Shown here one piece after another: positions 1 through 9,300 of a DNA stretch of 64,000 nucleotides; the stretch's first letter is position 1, and each line of letters begins with the position of its first letter. This DNA comes from Novosphingobium pokkalii. Its GTDB lineage: Bacteria; Pseudomonadota; Alphaproteobacteria; Sphingomonadales; Sphingomonadaceae. The stretch spans positions 62,001 to 126,000 of the forward strand of contig NZ_BMZP01000008.1 in assembly GCF_014652855.1 (NCBI RefSeq), in the 5' to 3' direction. A program made the position numbers and the translations under genes. The notes beneath the pieces were generated by a model. It made no database searches. It had not been told where the DNA came from and worked only from the letters and a program-made list of their open reading frames with translations.

Positions 1-115
1 CGCCCACGCCGATCTTCACCCGCCGGGCCAGCACGCGCCAGCCGGTCAGCCGCAGGTACAGCCCGGCAAGCCATTCGCCGCGCCGGCCCTGCGCTTCGGC
101 CCGCGCCCGGTTCAT
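1..115 (-). CDS. yraN: UPF0102 family protein YraN (N-terminal fragment, runs off the left edge)
   Basis: Only the first 38 codons are inside the window. They read MNRARAEAQGRRGEWLAG and continue with LYLRLTGWRVLARRVK, which matches the start of the YraN/UPF0102 family, a small protein with a predicted nuclease-like fold and no firmly assigned role. The ATG overlaps the rsmI stop by four bases (ATGA), so the two genes are translationally coupled in the usual rsmI-yraN order. The catalytic part of the fold lies outside the window and cannot be judged. Confidence 0.85.
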   Translation of the reverse strand, partial: MNRARAEAQGRRGEWLAGLYLRLTGWRVLARRVKIGVG

Positions 116-954
116 GCCTGGGATTTCAGGGCCATGGCGCGGGCATAGAGCGCCTTGCGATCGAGCCCGTGCGCCTTGGCCACCTGCCCCGCCGCCTGCG
201 AGGGCGAGGCATGGGCCAGCGCGGCGCGCAGCAGCGCGTCGATATCGTCGGCTTCCGGCGCGGCTGGTTCGGGCGGCGGGCCGGCCAGCAGCACGATCTC
301 GCCCTTGGGCGGATGAGCCGTGTAATGCGCGATCAATTCCTCGGGCGTGCCGCGCCGGCATTCCTCGTGCAGCTTGGTCAGCTCGCGCGCCACGGCCAGT
401 TCGCGGCCCGGCAGGTGCTGCGCCATCGCTTCGAGCGAGGCGACGAGACGCGGGCCGGTCTCGTAGAACACCAGCGTGGCGGGAATCGCGGCAAGCCCTG
501 CCAGCGCATCGCCGCGCGCCTTATCCTTGGAGGGCAGGAATCCGGCGAACAGGAAGCGGTCGGTGGGCAGCCCGGCCAGGGTCAGCGCCACGATCATTGC
601 GCTCGGCCCCGGCAGGCTGGTAACCGAAAGGCCCCGCTCGCGCGCCTCGCGCACCAGGCGATAGCCTGGATCGGAAATCAGCGGCGTCCCCGCGTCCGAC
701 ACCAGCACGACCGACTTTTCGGCCATTTCACCGAGAATCCGCTCGCGCATTTCGGCCGAAGCGTGATCGTCATACCGGCGCATCGCCTTGCGGATTCCCA
801 GATGATTGAGCAACTTGCCCGTGACGCGGGTATCTTCGCAGGCTATGACGTCACACCGGGCAAGGATGTCGGCAGCGCGGGCGGTGATATCGCCAAGATT
901 GCCGATGGGCGTGGCCACGATATAGAGCCCGGGCGCAAGGGGTGGTGTTTCCAT
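112..954 (-). CDS. rsmI: 16S rRNA (cytidine(1402)-2'-O)-methyltransferase RsmI
   Basis: This 280-residue protein 2'-O-methylates C1402 of 16S rRNA in the decoding centre, using S-adenosylmethionine. The tetrapyrrole-methylase fold is clear: YIVATPIGNLGDIT near residue 10, the CEDTR motif, SDAGTPLISDPGY around residue 80-95, and GPSA before FLFAGFLP. Length is normal for the family. I chose the ATG that gives METPPLAPGLYIVATP, because the frame stays open far upstream only as an antisense artefact over parE. The gene is coupled to yraN downstream and diverges from a lipoprotein gene only about 40 bases away, so both promoters must lie within or over the starts. Confidence 0.95.
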   Translation of the reverse strand: METPPLAPGLYIVATPIGNLGDITARAADILARCDVIACEDTRVTGKLLNHLGIRKAMRRYDDHASAEMRERILGEMAEKSVVLVSDAGTPLISDPGYRLVREARERGLSVTSLPGPSAMIVALTLAGLPTDRFLFAGFLPSKDKARGDALAGLAAIPATLVFYETGPRLVASLEAMAQHLPGRELAVARELTKLHEECRRGTPEELIAHYTAHPPKGEIVLLAGPPPEPAAPEADDIDALLRAALAHASPSQAAGQVAKAHGLDRKALYARAMALKSQA

Positions 955-993
955 TCCTTTTCCATGGACCGGCCTTACGGGAGCGGCAAGCAG

Positions 994-2199
994 ATGATGA
1001 TGGGCAAGAGCGGCAACAACGGCAATTCGGGCGCAACGAACGCGCCGGCCGGATGGAGCCGTCGCCGTGTGGGCCAGTGGCTGACCCTTTCGCTGCCGGC
1101 GGTGCTGCTGGCCGGGTGCTCGGTCATTCCCAAGCCCGGCACGCAGGGCGCCCCGCCCCCGCCCCGCGAAACCGCGCCGCAGGAAAACGTGCTGCCCAGC
1201 GACGCCGGCCGCCATCGCGTGGCCCTGCTGGTGCCGCTGACCGGGCCCAATGCCGCCGTGGGCCAGGCGATCGCCAACGCCACGACGATGGCGCTGCTCG
1301 ACACCAACGCGCAATCGCTGCGCATCACCACCTATGACACCGGCAGCGGCGCGGCGGCGGCGGCGAGCAAGGCCGTGCTCGACGGCAATCGCCTGATCCT
1401 TGGCCCGCTGACCGCAGACGACGTCAGCGTGGTGGCCGGTGTGGCGCGGCCAGCCAAAGTGCCGATGATCACCTATTCCAACGACAGCGCCGTGGCCGAT
1501 CGCGATGTCTTCGTGCTGGGCCAGGTGCCCAGCCAATCGATCGCCCGCGTGATCGGCTATGCCCGCGCGCAGGGCGTGAAGACGATCGGCGCGATCGTGC
1601 CCACCGGCACCTATGGCCAGCGAGTGAGCGCAGCGCTGGCCGACGCCACGCGCGCCCAGGGCATCCACCTGACCGCGATCGAGACCTATGACCGCGGCAA
1701 CACTTCGGCCGCCAGCGCGGTGCGCCGGGTCAAGGCGAAGGGGCCGATCGATGCCCTGCTGATCGGCGATGGCGCGCGCATCGCACTCCAGGCCGCGCCC
1801 TTTGCCAAGGGCACCCGCCTGCTCGGCACCGAGCTGTGGAAAGGCGACCCGGCGCTGGCGCGCAGCCCGGCGATGAAGGGCGCCTGGTTCGCCGCGATTT
1901 CCGACGATCGCCTGCCGCGCTTCGAGCAATCCTATCGCCAGCGCTTTGGCTCTGCCCCGGCGCGCATTGCCACGCTGGGCTATGACTCGGTGCTGCTGAC
2001 GCTCAACATCGCGCGGGGGTGGAAGCCGGGCACGCTGTTCCCCACCACCCGCCTCTATGATCGCGACGGCTTCATCGGCACCGATGGCGTGTTCCGCTTC
2101 AACGCCAATGGCGTGGCCGAGCGCGCGCTGGAAGTGCGCGAGGTTTCGGGTGGCACGGTCATCACCGTGTCGCGGGCGCCCGAAAAGTTCGGGAATTGA
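994..2199 (+). CDS. LppC/LpoA-like lipoprotein, putative penicillin-binding protein activator
   Basis: This lipoprotein of about 401 residues has a periplasmic-binding-protein fold. After an arginine-bearing n-region comes a hydrophobic stretch ending in LLAGC, the lipobox, with Cys at about residue 42. The mature part has HRVALLVPLTGPNAAVGQAI and LILGPLTADDV, typical of the LpoA N-terminal-like/receptor family (LppC). In gammaproteobacteria LpoA activates PBP1a from the outer membrane; the same role here is inference. It is shorter than E. coli LpoA because the N-terminal TPR half is absent. An in-frame ATG at 964 has no ribosome site, while GGAG sits about 11 bases before the ATG run at 994. 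It diverges from rsmI, as is common in this group. Confidence 0.85.
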   Translation: MMMGKSGNNGNSGATNAPAGWSRRRVGQWLTLSLPAVLLAGCSVIPKPGTQGAPPPPRETAPQENVLPSDAGRHRVALLVPLTGPNAAVGQAIANATTMALLDTNAQSLRITTYDTGSGAAAAASKAVLDGNRLILGPLTADDVSVVAGVARPAKVPMITYSNDSAVADRDVFVLGQVPSQSIARVIGYARAQGVKTIGAIVPTGTYGQRVSAALADATRAQGIHLTAIETYDRGNTSAASAVRRVKAKGPIDALLIGDGARIALQAAPFAKGTRLLGTELWKGDPALARSPAMKGAWFAAISDDRLPRFEQSYRQRFGSAPARIATLGYDSVLLTLNIARGWKPGTLFPTTRLYDRDGFIGTDGVFRFNANGVAERALEVREVSGGTVITVSRAPEKFGN

Positions 2200-2268
2200 C
2201 GGAATCCGCCGGATAAGGGAGCGGCGACGGCTTGCGCGGCAATTCGCGCGTGTTCTATAGCCGTTCTC

Positions 2269-4293
2269 ATGGCGACAGACGATTCCGGCTCCCTGTTCGA
2301 CAAGCTGCCGCAGGGCAGCCCCCAAGAAAGCTATGATGGCTCGGCCATCGAAGTGCTGGAGGGGCTCGAACCGGTGCGCCGCCGCCCCGGCATGTATATC
2401 GGCGGGACGGACGAGCGCGCGCTGCACCACCTCGTCGCCGAAGTGCTCGACAACGCGATGGACGAGGCCGTGGCCGGCCACGCCAACCGCATCGAGGTCT
2501 TGCTGGAAGCCGCCGAGGGTGCGCCGGGCAAAGTGACGATCACCGACAACGGGCGCGGCATCCCGGTGGATGAGCACCCGAAGTATCCGGGGAAGTCCGC
2601 GCTCGAAGTGATCCTCACCACGCTCCATTCGGGCGGCAAGTTCTCGGGCAAGGCCTATGCCACCTCCGGCGGGTTGCACGGCGTGGGGATCTCGGTTGTC
2701 AATGCGCTGTCCACGCTCACGCGCGTGGAAGTGGCCCGCAACAAGGAGCTTTACGCGCAGGAGTTTTCCTGCGGCATCGCCACTGGCCCGCTCGCGCGCG
2801 TGGGCAATGCGCCCAACCGGCGCGGCACGGCCGTCACGTTCATTCCCGATGCCACGATCTTTGGCGCCGATGCCAAATTCAAGCCGGCGCGCCTGTTCCG
2901 CCTGGTGCGGTCCAAGGCCTATCTCTTTGCCGGGGTGGAAATCCGCTGGAAATGCGATCCCGCGCTGATTGCCGACGATACCCCGGCCGAGGCGGTGTTC
3001 CAGTTTCCCGGCGGCCTCGCCGATCACCTGGCCGAGCAGGTCAAGGGCCGCGAATGCGTCACGACCGCGCCCTTTGCCGGGCGGCAGGATTTTCCGCTTG
3101 GTCCGGGTGGCGAGGAAATGGGCCGCGTCGAATGGGCGATCGCCTGGCCGCTGTGGTCCGACGGCGCCTATTCCTGGTATTGCAACACCATTCCCACACC
3201 CGATGGCGGCACCCATGAACAGGGGCTGCGCGCGGCGCTCACGCGGGGCATCCGCGCCTTTGGCGATCTGGTCGGCCAGAAGAAGGCCAAGCACATCACC
3301 CCCGAGGACATGATCACCGGCAGCGAGATCATGCTCTCGGTGTTCATCCGTGATCCCCAGTTCCAGAGCCAGACCAAGGACCGCCTCACCTCGCCCGAAG
3401 CGGCACGCATGGTCGAAGCGGCAGTGCGCGACCATTTCGATCACTTCCTCACCGACAACATGGACCGGGGTCGCGCGCTGCTGGGCGCGGTGATGGAGCG
3501 GATGGACGAGCGCCTGCGCCGCAAGGCCGAGCGCGAAGTGAAGCGCAAGACCGCCACCAATGCCCGCAAGCTGCGCCTGCCGGGCAAGCTGACCGATTGT
3601 TCGGGCGAAGGCAGCGGCGAGACCGAACTGTTCATCGTGGAAGGCGATTCGGCCGGCGGCAGCGCCAAGCAGGCGCGCGACCGCAAGACCCAGGCGATCC
3701 TGCCCATTCGCGGCAAGATCCTCAACGTGGCCAGCGCCACGGCCGACAAGATCCGCGCCAACCAGGAAATCGCGGACCTGAATCTGGCGCTGGGCTGCGG
3801 CACGCGCAAGGACTGCAACCCCGATGCGCTGCGCTATGACCGCGTGATCATCATGACCGATGCCGACGTCGACGGTGCGCACATCGCCACCCTGCTGATG
3901 ACCTATTTCTTCCAGGAAATGCCCGAAATCGTGAAGCGCGGGCATCTCTACCTGGCCCAGCCGCCGCTCTATCGCCTGACGGCAGGCACGGTTTCGGCCT
4001 ATGCGCGCGACGATGCGCACCGCGCCGAACTGGAACGCACCAAGTTCAAGGGCAAGAAAGTGGAAGTGGGCCGCTTCAAGGGCCTGGGCGAAATGAACCC
4101 AGGCCAGCTCCGCGAAACAACCATGGCCCCGGCCAGCCGCAGCCTGCTGCGCATCACCCTGCCGCCCGAATACGAAGGTCGCGCGGCGGTAAAGGACCTG
4201 GTCGATCGCCTGATGGGCCGCAATCCGGAACACCGCTTCATGTTCATCCAGAACCGCGCCGGTGACCTGGACCGCGACCTGATCGACGCCTGA
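2269..4293 (+). CDS. parE: DNA topoisomerase IV subunit B (ParE)
   Basis: This 674-residue ATPase subunit of topoisomerase IV unlinks replicated chromosomes together with ParC. The GHKL ATPase shows the N-box EVLDNAMDEA (59-67), DNGRGIPVD (93-101) and GGLHGVGISVVNALS (134-148). The TOPRIM part has FIVEGDSAGG near 455-464 and the metal triad in MTDADVDG near 529-536. FKGLGEMNPGQL lies near 603. I call ParE rather than GyrB because of the short length and lack of the large GyrB insertion. The gap before it (2200-2268) contains a plausible promoter ending in TCTATAG just before the start. GyrB is the only serious alternative. Confidence 0.93.
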   Translation: MATDDSGSLFDKLPQGSPQESYDGSAIEVLEGLEPVRRRPGMYIGGTDERALHHLVAEVLDNAMDEAVAGHANRIEVLLEAAEGAPGKVTITDNGRGIPVDEHPKYPGKSALEVILTTLHSGGKFSGKAYATSGGLHGVGISVVNALSTLTRVEVARNKELYAQEFSCGIATGPLARVGNAPNRRGTAVTFIPDATIFGADAKFKPARLFRLVRSKAYLFAGVEIRWKCDPALIADDTPAEAVFQFPGGLADHLAEQVKGRECVTTAPFAGRQDFPLGPGGEEMGRVEWAIAWPLWSDGAYSWYCNTIPTPDGGTHEQGLRAALTRGIRAFGDLVGQKKAKHITPEDMITGSEIMLSVFIRDPQFQSQTKDRLTSPEAARMVEAAVRDHFDHFLTDNMDRGRALLGAVMERMDERLRRKAEREVKRKTATNARKLRLPGKLTDCSGEGSGETELFIVEGDSAGGSAKQARDRKTQAILPIRGKILNVASATADKIRANQEIADLNLALGCGTRKDCNPDALRYDRVIIMTDADVDGAHIATLLMTYFFQEMPEIVKRGHLYLAQPPLYRLTAGTVSAYARDDAHRAELERTKFKGKKVEVGRFKGLGEMNPGQLRETTMAPASRSLLRITLPPEYEGRAAVKDLVDRLMGRNPEHRFMFIQNRAGDLDRDLIDA

Positions 4294-4320
4294 TCCCGCC
4301 CAAAGGGGCATAGGCGATTT

Positions 4321-4352
4321 CGCTTAGGCAGCCATTGAACCGGGCCTAAGCG
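4321..4352. terminator. 9-bp inverted repeat after parE, weak terminator or operator
   Basis: CGCTTAGGC (4321-4329) and GCCTAAGCG (4344-4352) form a perfect 9-bp inverted repeat with a 14-base loop, 27 bases after the parE stop and about 65 bases before the chemoreceptor start. There is no T-run, so it could end parE transcription weakly or bind a regulator of the chemoreceptor gene. Confidence 0.35.
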
Positions 4353-4418
4353 CCTTGTGGCAATCACGCTGGTTGAGAACCGGCGCCTGCGCGGCGTTGG
4401 CTGGCCAGGTGAGTGCGA

Positions 4419-6323
4419 ATGGAATACTTCAGGAACGCGCCGATCCGCCGCAAGCTGTCGCGGCTGTTCACGATCATCGCCGTGATGATCATGGCTGCTC
4501 TGGCGATGATCAGTGCCGGGTTGTACCAGATCAGCGGGGAAGACGCGGAAATCACTGGCGACCATGTGCCGCAGGCGCTGCTCGCCAACGGTATGGACAC
4601 GGCCGTTGCCCAGATCGACGCCGACCTGCGGGCGCTGACCATGCCGGGCACAACCACCGCCATGCAACGCCACAAGGGCCGCATCGCCGAGAACCGGGCA
4701 GAAATCGAAAAGGGCCTGGCCGGCCTCAAAGGCACGGATCTCGACGCCAATGAAGCCGGCTTTGTCGACGCCTTTGCCAAGGGCTGGAGCGGCTATGCTA
4801 CAATGGCCGACCAGGTGGAAACGCTGTCTGGCCAAGGGCGCGAAGCCGAGGCGCAAGCCCTGATCCAGCAGAACGAGGAGCGAGCCCAGGCCATCGACAC
4901 GGCGCTGGACAAGCTGATCGAATATCAACGCGGCCATATCACCGAAGCCACGGCTGCGGCCAATCAGGCCTATTGGTTTTCGCTGGCGACCGGGCTGGTC
5001 GCGCTGGCCGGATTGATCGTGGTGCTGGCCTGGAGCTATCGCCTGCTCGAACGCCTGGTGGCCCGCCCGGTGGCGCAAGTCACCGAGGCGTTGACCCGGC
5101 TTGGTGCCGGCGACCGTGGTGCGCGGGTGGATGCCACTGACAGCGCCGACGAACTGGGCGACCTGGCGCGCGCGTTCGACGCGCTGCGCGACCAGTTGGC
5201 CGCTGCCGACACGGCCAAGGCGGCGCAAGTGGACCTGATCGTGCGCACCCTGGGCGTGGCACTGGCCGATCTCAAGAGCGGCAACCTGGCCGCGCGGATC
5301 GAAGGCGGGCTGGAAGGGCCATTTGCCCAGTTGCGCGACGATTTCAACACGATGGCGGCCGAACTGGGCAAAGTGATCGGCGCGGTGACGGGCGCGGCCG
5401 ACAACGTCCGCACGGGATCGACCGAAATCCGTGCCGCCTCCGACGACCTGGCCCACCGCACCGAGGCCCAGGCGGCACAACTGGAATCTGCCGCCAGCGC
5501 GATGCGCAACGTGACCGCGATGGTGACCGACAGCGCGAGCAAGGCCGACGCCGTGCGCCAGACCATCGAGGAAACCGCCCGCGCCGCCAGCGACGGGGGC
5601 CAGGTGGTGACCGAGGCGGTGGCCGCGATGGACGGGATCGCCAAGTCTTCGCAGACGATCAACCAGATCATCGACCTGATCGAAGGCATCGCGTTCCAGA
5701 CCAACCTGCTCGCGCTGAACGCCGGGGTGGAAGCCGCGCGCGCAGGCGAGGCCGGCAAGGGCTTTGCCGTGGTCGCCACCGAAGTGCGCGCCCTCGCCCG
5801 GCGCTCTGCCGACGCGGCCAACGACATCAAGGCGCTGATCGGCCAGAGCACGGGCCAAGTCCAGGCCGGGGTGCAACTGGTGACGCGCACCGGCGAAGCG
5901 CTGGAGGCGATCATCACCCGCATCGGCAACGTCCGCAGCCTGGTCGCCAGCATTGCCGAAGCGACCGCCGATCAATCGGACAGCGTCAAGAAAGTCTACG
6001 AAACGGTCGGCTCGCTCGATCGCATGACCCAGCAGAACGCCGCCATGGTGGAACAGAGCACCGCCGCCGCGCGCACTCTGGCCAGCGAGGCGGATGCCCT
6101 GGGCAACCTGGTCGCCCGCTTCCGCGCGGGTGGCAGCAGCCCGGCGCCGCGCCCGGCAGTGGTGGCCGCGATGCCCGTTGCCGTTGCGGCGGCGCCGCAG
6201 CCCGCACCAGTGGCTGTGCCCGCCCCGACGCCGCGCGCCCTGCCCGCTCCGGTTGCCGTAGCCGCGCCGCGCAAGGTGGCTGGCGGCGGCGGTGGCAGCA
6301 TGGAGGACTGGTCGGAATTCTGA
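4419..6323 (+). CDS. Methyl-accepting chemotaxis protein with C-terminal CheR-tether motif
   Basis: This inner-membrane chemoreceptor has about 634 residues. It has a TM helix near 17-37, a periplasmic four-helix-type domain of about 150 residues, a second TM near 188-208, a HAMP region, and a long cytoplasmic signalling helix. The hairpin tip reads IAFQTNLLALNAGVEAARAG, then GFAVVATEVRALARRSADAA. The tail is about 60 residues of Ala/Pro/Val linker ending in DWSEF, which fits the x-aromatic-x-x-aromatic pentapeptide that tethers CheR/CheB. An in-frame GTG lies at 4413, but AGGTGAG five bases before the ATG at 4419 favours that start. No other chemotaxis genes are nearby, so it is an orphan receptor; its ligand is unknown. 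Confidence 0.92.
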   Translation: MEYFRNAPIRRKLSRLFTIIAVMIMAALAMISAGLYQISGEDAEITGDHVPQALLANGMDTAVAQIDADLRALTMPGTTTAMQRHKGRIAENRAEIEKGLAGLKGTDLDANEAGFVDAFAKGWSGYATMADQVETLSGQGREAEAQALIQQNEERAQAIDTALDKLIEYQRGHITEATAAANQAYWFSLATGLVALAGLIVVLAWSYRLLERLVARPVAQVTEALTRLGAGDRGARVDATDSADELGDLARAFDALRDQLAAADTAKAAQVDLIVRTLGVALADLKSGNLAARIEGGLEGPFAQLRDDFNTMAAELGKVIGAVTGAADNVRTGSTEIRAASDDLAHRTEAQAAQLESAASAMRNVTAMVTDSASKADAVRQTIEETARAASDGGQVVTEAVAAMDGIAKSSQTINQIIDLIEGIAFQTNLLALNAGVEAARAGEAGKGFAVVATEVRALARRSADAANDIKALIGQSTGQVQAGVQLVTRTGEALEAIITRIGNVRSLVASIAEATADQSDSVKKVYETVGSLDRMTQQNAAMVEQSTAAARTLASEADALGNLVARFRAGGSSPAPRPAVVAAMPVAVAAAPQPAPVAVPAPTPRALPAPVAVAAPRKVAGGGGGSMEDWSEF

Positions 6324-6402
6324 CGAAATCTTGCGTCCAACCGGCAAACCGGTCAGGCTCTGCGATGCACCGCGATCACGCGGTACAGGGGGCAGGACCA
6401 GG

Positions 6403-7503
6403 ATGACCAAGGCTCGATCGGCCACACTCGCACTCACGGCGTTCGGGCTGGCCATGGGCGGGACTCCCGCCCACGCGCAGAACGCCCGAGGGGAGACGAC
6501 CAAGCCCGCCAACGTTGCCGGGCCGATCGTGGTGGATACGGCCGCTGCCTGGACCCACCCGCCGACCGGCGTGGTGCTGCCGCCAGCGATCGGGACATTC
6601 ACCCGCACGTCGGTCTCGCAAAGCGAGCATGGCCTGGCCGATGTCTCGATCGGATACAATGACAACGAGACCGGCACCACGCTGACCATCTATGTCTTCC
6701 GCGCGGGCTGGCCGCAGGCGCCGCTTTGGGCAGACCGCCTGAGCCAGGTGATGGGCATGACCGTGCAGCGCCTGGGCGGCACGCCGGCCGGAACGCCGCG
6801 CTTGACCGTGTTCACACCCACCGGCCATGCCAGCGCAAGCGCGATGCGCGTGGTGCAAGGCGCGCAAGGTGGCGCCCTGCTGGCGACCGGCGCCGTGGTC
6901 ATTCCGGCCGGCGCGTGGCTGGTCACCATGCGGATGAGTTCGCGCAAGCTGGACCCTGCGGCGCTCGATGCGCAACTGGCTGCCGCTGCCGCCGCGCTGC
7001 GCGTGCCCGCGCCAGCAAAGGCTTTGCCGGCTGCTGTGCCGATTGCGCCTTGCTCCGACGCGCTATCACTGCCGCAAGCCGAGCGGGCAGCGCCATGGGA
7101 TCGCCACGCCATTTTGACAGGCGCACTTCTCGCCGCAACGCGCAACCAGACAGAACCGCCAAAAGGCAAATTGCCCATAGGTCCAGACCCGCGCCTCAGC
7201 TTGTTATGTCGCGATCCGGCATCGAGAGTGGAGCGCGGGCTCTATCGACTTCCTGAAGACAAACAGCGCTATATCATCGCGTTGGGCGATGCCGGGGTGA
7301 TAATAGAAGCAGGTCCCAGCGTCTTGGCGCAGATTTTCAAGCAACCTGCCATGTTCGATGTGACTTTGTCCGTGTTTGACAAGACGGCGATTTATCCGCC
7401 CTATGCTAGTCTTCCTACGCCAGATCAGGCCATGTCAGCGCTGGCAAACGTCAAGCCTGAAGCGGAAGTGAGCGACGACAAGAACGTCGTTATTCTCGAC
7501 TAG
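6403..7503 (+). CDS. Secreted protein of unknown function
   Basis: I do not recognise a family. The 366-residue product starts with a signal peptide (MTKARSATLALTAFGLAMGG, cleavage probably after AHAQ), so it is periplasmic or outer-membrane associated. The ATG at 6403 follows AGGACCAGG. The first two-thirds uses the strongly GC-biased codons of the neighbours. The last 150 or so codons (from about 7060) use TTA, ATA, CCT, GAA and AAA more freely and look lower in GC, as if the C-terminal part has a different history. It is 79 bases after the chemoreceptor and converges with the TonB-like gene, their stops separated by 7 bases. Confidence 0.7.
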   Translation: MTKARSATLALTAFGLAMGGTPAHAQNARGETTKPANVAGPIVVDTAAAWTHPPTGVVLPPAIGTFTRTSVSQSEHGLADVSIGYNDNETGTTLTIYVFRAGWPQAPLWADRLSQVMGMTVQRLGGTPAGTPRLTVFTPTGHASASAMRVVQGAQGGALLATGAVVIPAGAWLVTMRMSSRKLDPAALDAQLAAAAAALRVPAPAKALPAAVPIAPCSDALSLPQAERAAPWDRHAILTGALLAATRNQTEPPKGKLPIGPDPRLSLLCRDPASRVERGLYRLPEDKQRYIIALGDAGVIIEAGPSVLAQIFKQPAMFDVTLSVFDKTAIYPPYASLPTPDQAMSALANVKPEAEVSDDKNVVILD

Positions 7504-7510
7504 GTAGCTC

Positions 7511-8320
7511 TCAACCGTTGTCGTTGGGTCCGGCGCCGCTGCCGCCGGCATCGTCATCGCGCTTGCCCCGGATGAAATCGAAGCGGATGCGCACCCAGGT
7601 GCCGAGCTGGGGTGTGCCATTGATGCGGGGCGGGCGCACCAGGAACTGCCACGCGGCCTGCCGCAGCACACGGGCCATGCCTGATCCGCGCGGGCTCTCG
7701 TCGAGTTCCTGGCAATCCTCCACGTGGTAATTGGCCACCGTGCGGCAGGCGATCGTGGCCCAGCGGCCCGAGCTTTGCCCGGGGCGCATGTAGCCATTGA
7801 TTTCCGCATCGCGCGGTTCGCGATACCATTCGGCATTGTAGAGGCGCGAGCCATCGGGCGCGGTTCCACCGACGCCGCCACCGCCGCCCCCGGCCGAAGC
7901 CTGTTGCGCGCCGCTGCCGGTGCCGGACTGGCCCTTGATCTTGGAAATGTCGGCCGCGGCAAAATCGGACCGGCTCATCGGGATGAAGCCTTCGGGCCAG
8001 ACCACCTTGTTGTCTGTCGGCACCACCACGCGCGGCGGCTTGGCGGCAGCGGGCGCCGTGGCCGTGGCGCGGGCTGCCTGCTGCGCGGCCTTCTGCTGCT
8101 TGGGCGCCGGATTATCGCTCTTTTCCCCGGCGGCGGCCGAGAGATTGACCGCCGTCAGCGTGCCGCCCTCGTGCTTGGCGGGCGGCTCATAGAGGCCAAC
8201 GGACAGGAGCGCCGCCAGCAAAAGCAGCGACATGGCCAGAGCCAGCACGAACGACAGGGAACGGCGGCGGGGGTCAGCGCCATAGCGCCCACCCTCCTCC
8301 GCAAGCAGCACGTCTTGCAT
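7511..8320 (-). CDS. TonB-like protein with N-terminal membrane anchor
   Basis: This 269-residue protein has the layout of a TonB: a short cytoplasmic arginine-rich start, one hydrophobic helix at about 20-42 (FVLALAMSLLLLAALLSVGL), an Ala/Pro/Lys-rich linker to about residue 100, a Gly-rich hinge, then a C-terminal domain. That domain ends in LRQAAWQFLVRPPRINGTPQ and WVRIRFDF, which resembles the TonB C-terminal fold (xWxFxPxxxNGxP, WVRVxFxF). It would link inner-membrane energy to an outer-membrane receptor. No exbB/exbD lies nearby, so it must share one encoded elsewhere. A TTG at 8347 is in frame, but GGAG eight bases before the ATG at 8320 decides the start. Confidence 0.7.
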   Translation of the reverse strand: MQDVLLAEEGGRYGADPRRRSLSFVLALAMSLLLLAALLSVGLYEPPAKHEGGTLTAVNLSAAAGEKSDNPAPKQQKAAQQAARATATAPAAAKPPRVVVPTDNKVVWPEGFIPMSRSDFAAADISKIKGQSGTGSGAQQASAGGGGGGVGGTAPDGSRLYNAEWYREPRDAEINGYMRPGQSSGRWATIACRTVANYHVEDCQELDESPRGSGMARVLRQAAWQFLVRPPRINGTPQLGTWVRIRFDFIRGKRDDDAGGSGAGPNDNG

Positions 8321-8464
8321 CAAGGCTCCGTCACCGCAGGAGACCAAGACGCTGCGCGCGCGCCCCGGATCACCCTGCCAGCGCCGCCCTATACCAAGGG
8401 CGGCAATGACAAAACCCTTCGATTGCGCCCTACCCTTCGCCGGAGCGCGAAAAAAGCCGGTCGA

Positions 8465-9205
8465 TCAATCGCGGGGGCCGAGTTTTTCCAGCTCCACGCG
8501 ATCGAACATGGTTTTCACCGCCGGGCGCTGGGCGATTTGTTCGATCCAGCGGACCAGATGCGGCGTGTCCTGCCGGTTGACCAGCTCGGCAAAGCCGAAC
8601 TGCATGCCATTGGCGATGGCGAAGTTGCAGATATCGGCCAGGGTATATTGCCCCGGCACCAGCCATTCGTGATCGCGCAAGTGATCATCCAGCCGGCGCA
8701 CGGAAAAGGCGATCTTGCGCATTTCCTCGTCCAGCATGTCCTGCGGAAAACCTTCGCGTGCGCGCCGCCATTTGACCTGCTGCTCCACCACGGGGATGGC
8801 CTTCACCTTCTCTTCGAATTCCGCATCCGAAAGGCCCTGCACCATCTTGCCGACATAGCGATGCCAGCCGATGGTGGAGACGCACCAGCAGAAGTATTCG
8901 TCCACCCACTTGGTCCACACCCGCATCTGCGCGCGGCCAAAACTGTCGGCCGGCCGCAGCGAGACGGCCGTGGGATATTCGTCTTCCAGGTATTCGCAGA
9001 TCACCGTGCTTTCGGTGATGACCTTGTCGCCGTCCACCAGCGCCGGCACCTGCCCGCGCGGGTTGATCGCCTTGAACCAGTCGGCATGGTGCTCGAACCG
9101 GGCCGGATCGAGGCGGTTGGCCTCGAACGCCAGGCCTTTTTCAAACAGAGTCAGCAAGGGCTTCATGGAATTGGCGGCGGGACCGAAACTGTAGAGCTTG
9201 AGCAT
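8465..9205 (-). CDS. Glutathione S-transferase family protein
   Basis: This 246-residue cytosolic protein has the two-domain GST layout. The thioredoxin-like N-terminus reads MLKLYSFGPAANSMKPLLTL, followed by NPRGQVPALVDGD and ITESTVICEYLEDEYP. The E-S pair in TES is the glutathione gamma-glutamyl contact in the family. The all-helical C-terminal domain carries LVPGQYTLADICNFAIANG, the usual helix-capping region. The substrate cannot be told from sequence. It diverges from the GFA-family gene at 9301 across 95 bases. The two may be jointly regulated, since both families act on glutathione adducts, but that is inference. Confidence 0.88.
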   Translation of the reverse strand: MLKLYSFGPAANSMKPLLTLFEKGLAFEANRLDPARFEHHADWFKAINPRGQVPALVDGDKVITESTVICEYLEDEYPTAVSLRPADSFGRAQMRVWTKWVDEYFCWCVSTIGWHRYVGKMVQGLSDAEFEEKVKAIPVVEQQVKWRRAREGFPQDMLDEEMRKIAFSVRRLDDHLRDHEWLVPGQYTLADICNFAIANGMQFGFAELVNRQDTPHLVRWIEQIAQRPAVKTMFDRVELEKLGPRD

Positions 9206-9300
9206 GGAGCCTGATATCCTCTCCCGGGTTGCTTCCCGGCTTTGCCCCGGCAGCCTAACAATTGTTTGCCAACCTAACAATACCCGATCGGAGAACACCC

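Noticed and set aside
112..4311. A 1399-codon open frame on the minus strand covering parE and rsmI
   Set aside because: Only the last 280 codons are rsmI. The rest is antisense to parE and neighbouring genes, is rich in Arg/His/Gly/Gln with no family motif, and is a usual artefact of high-GC DNA.
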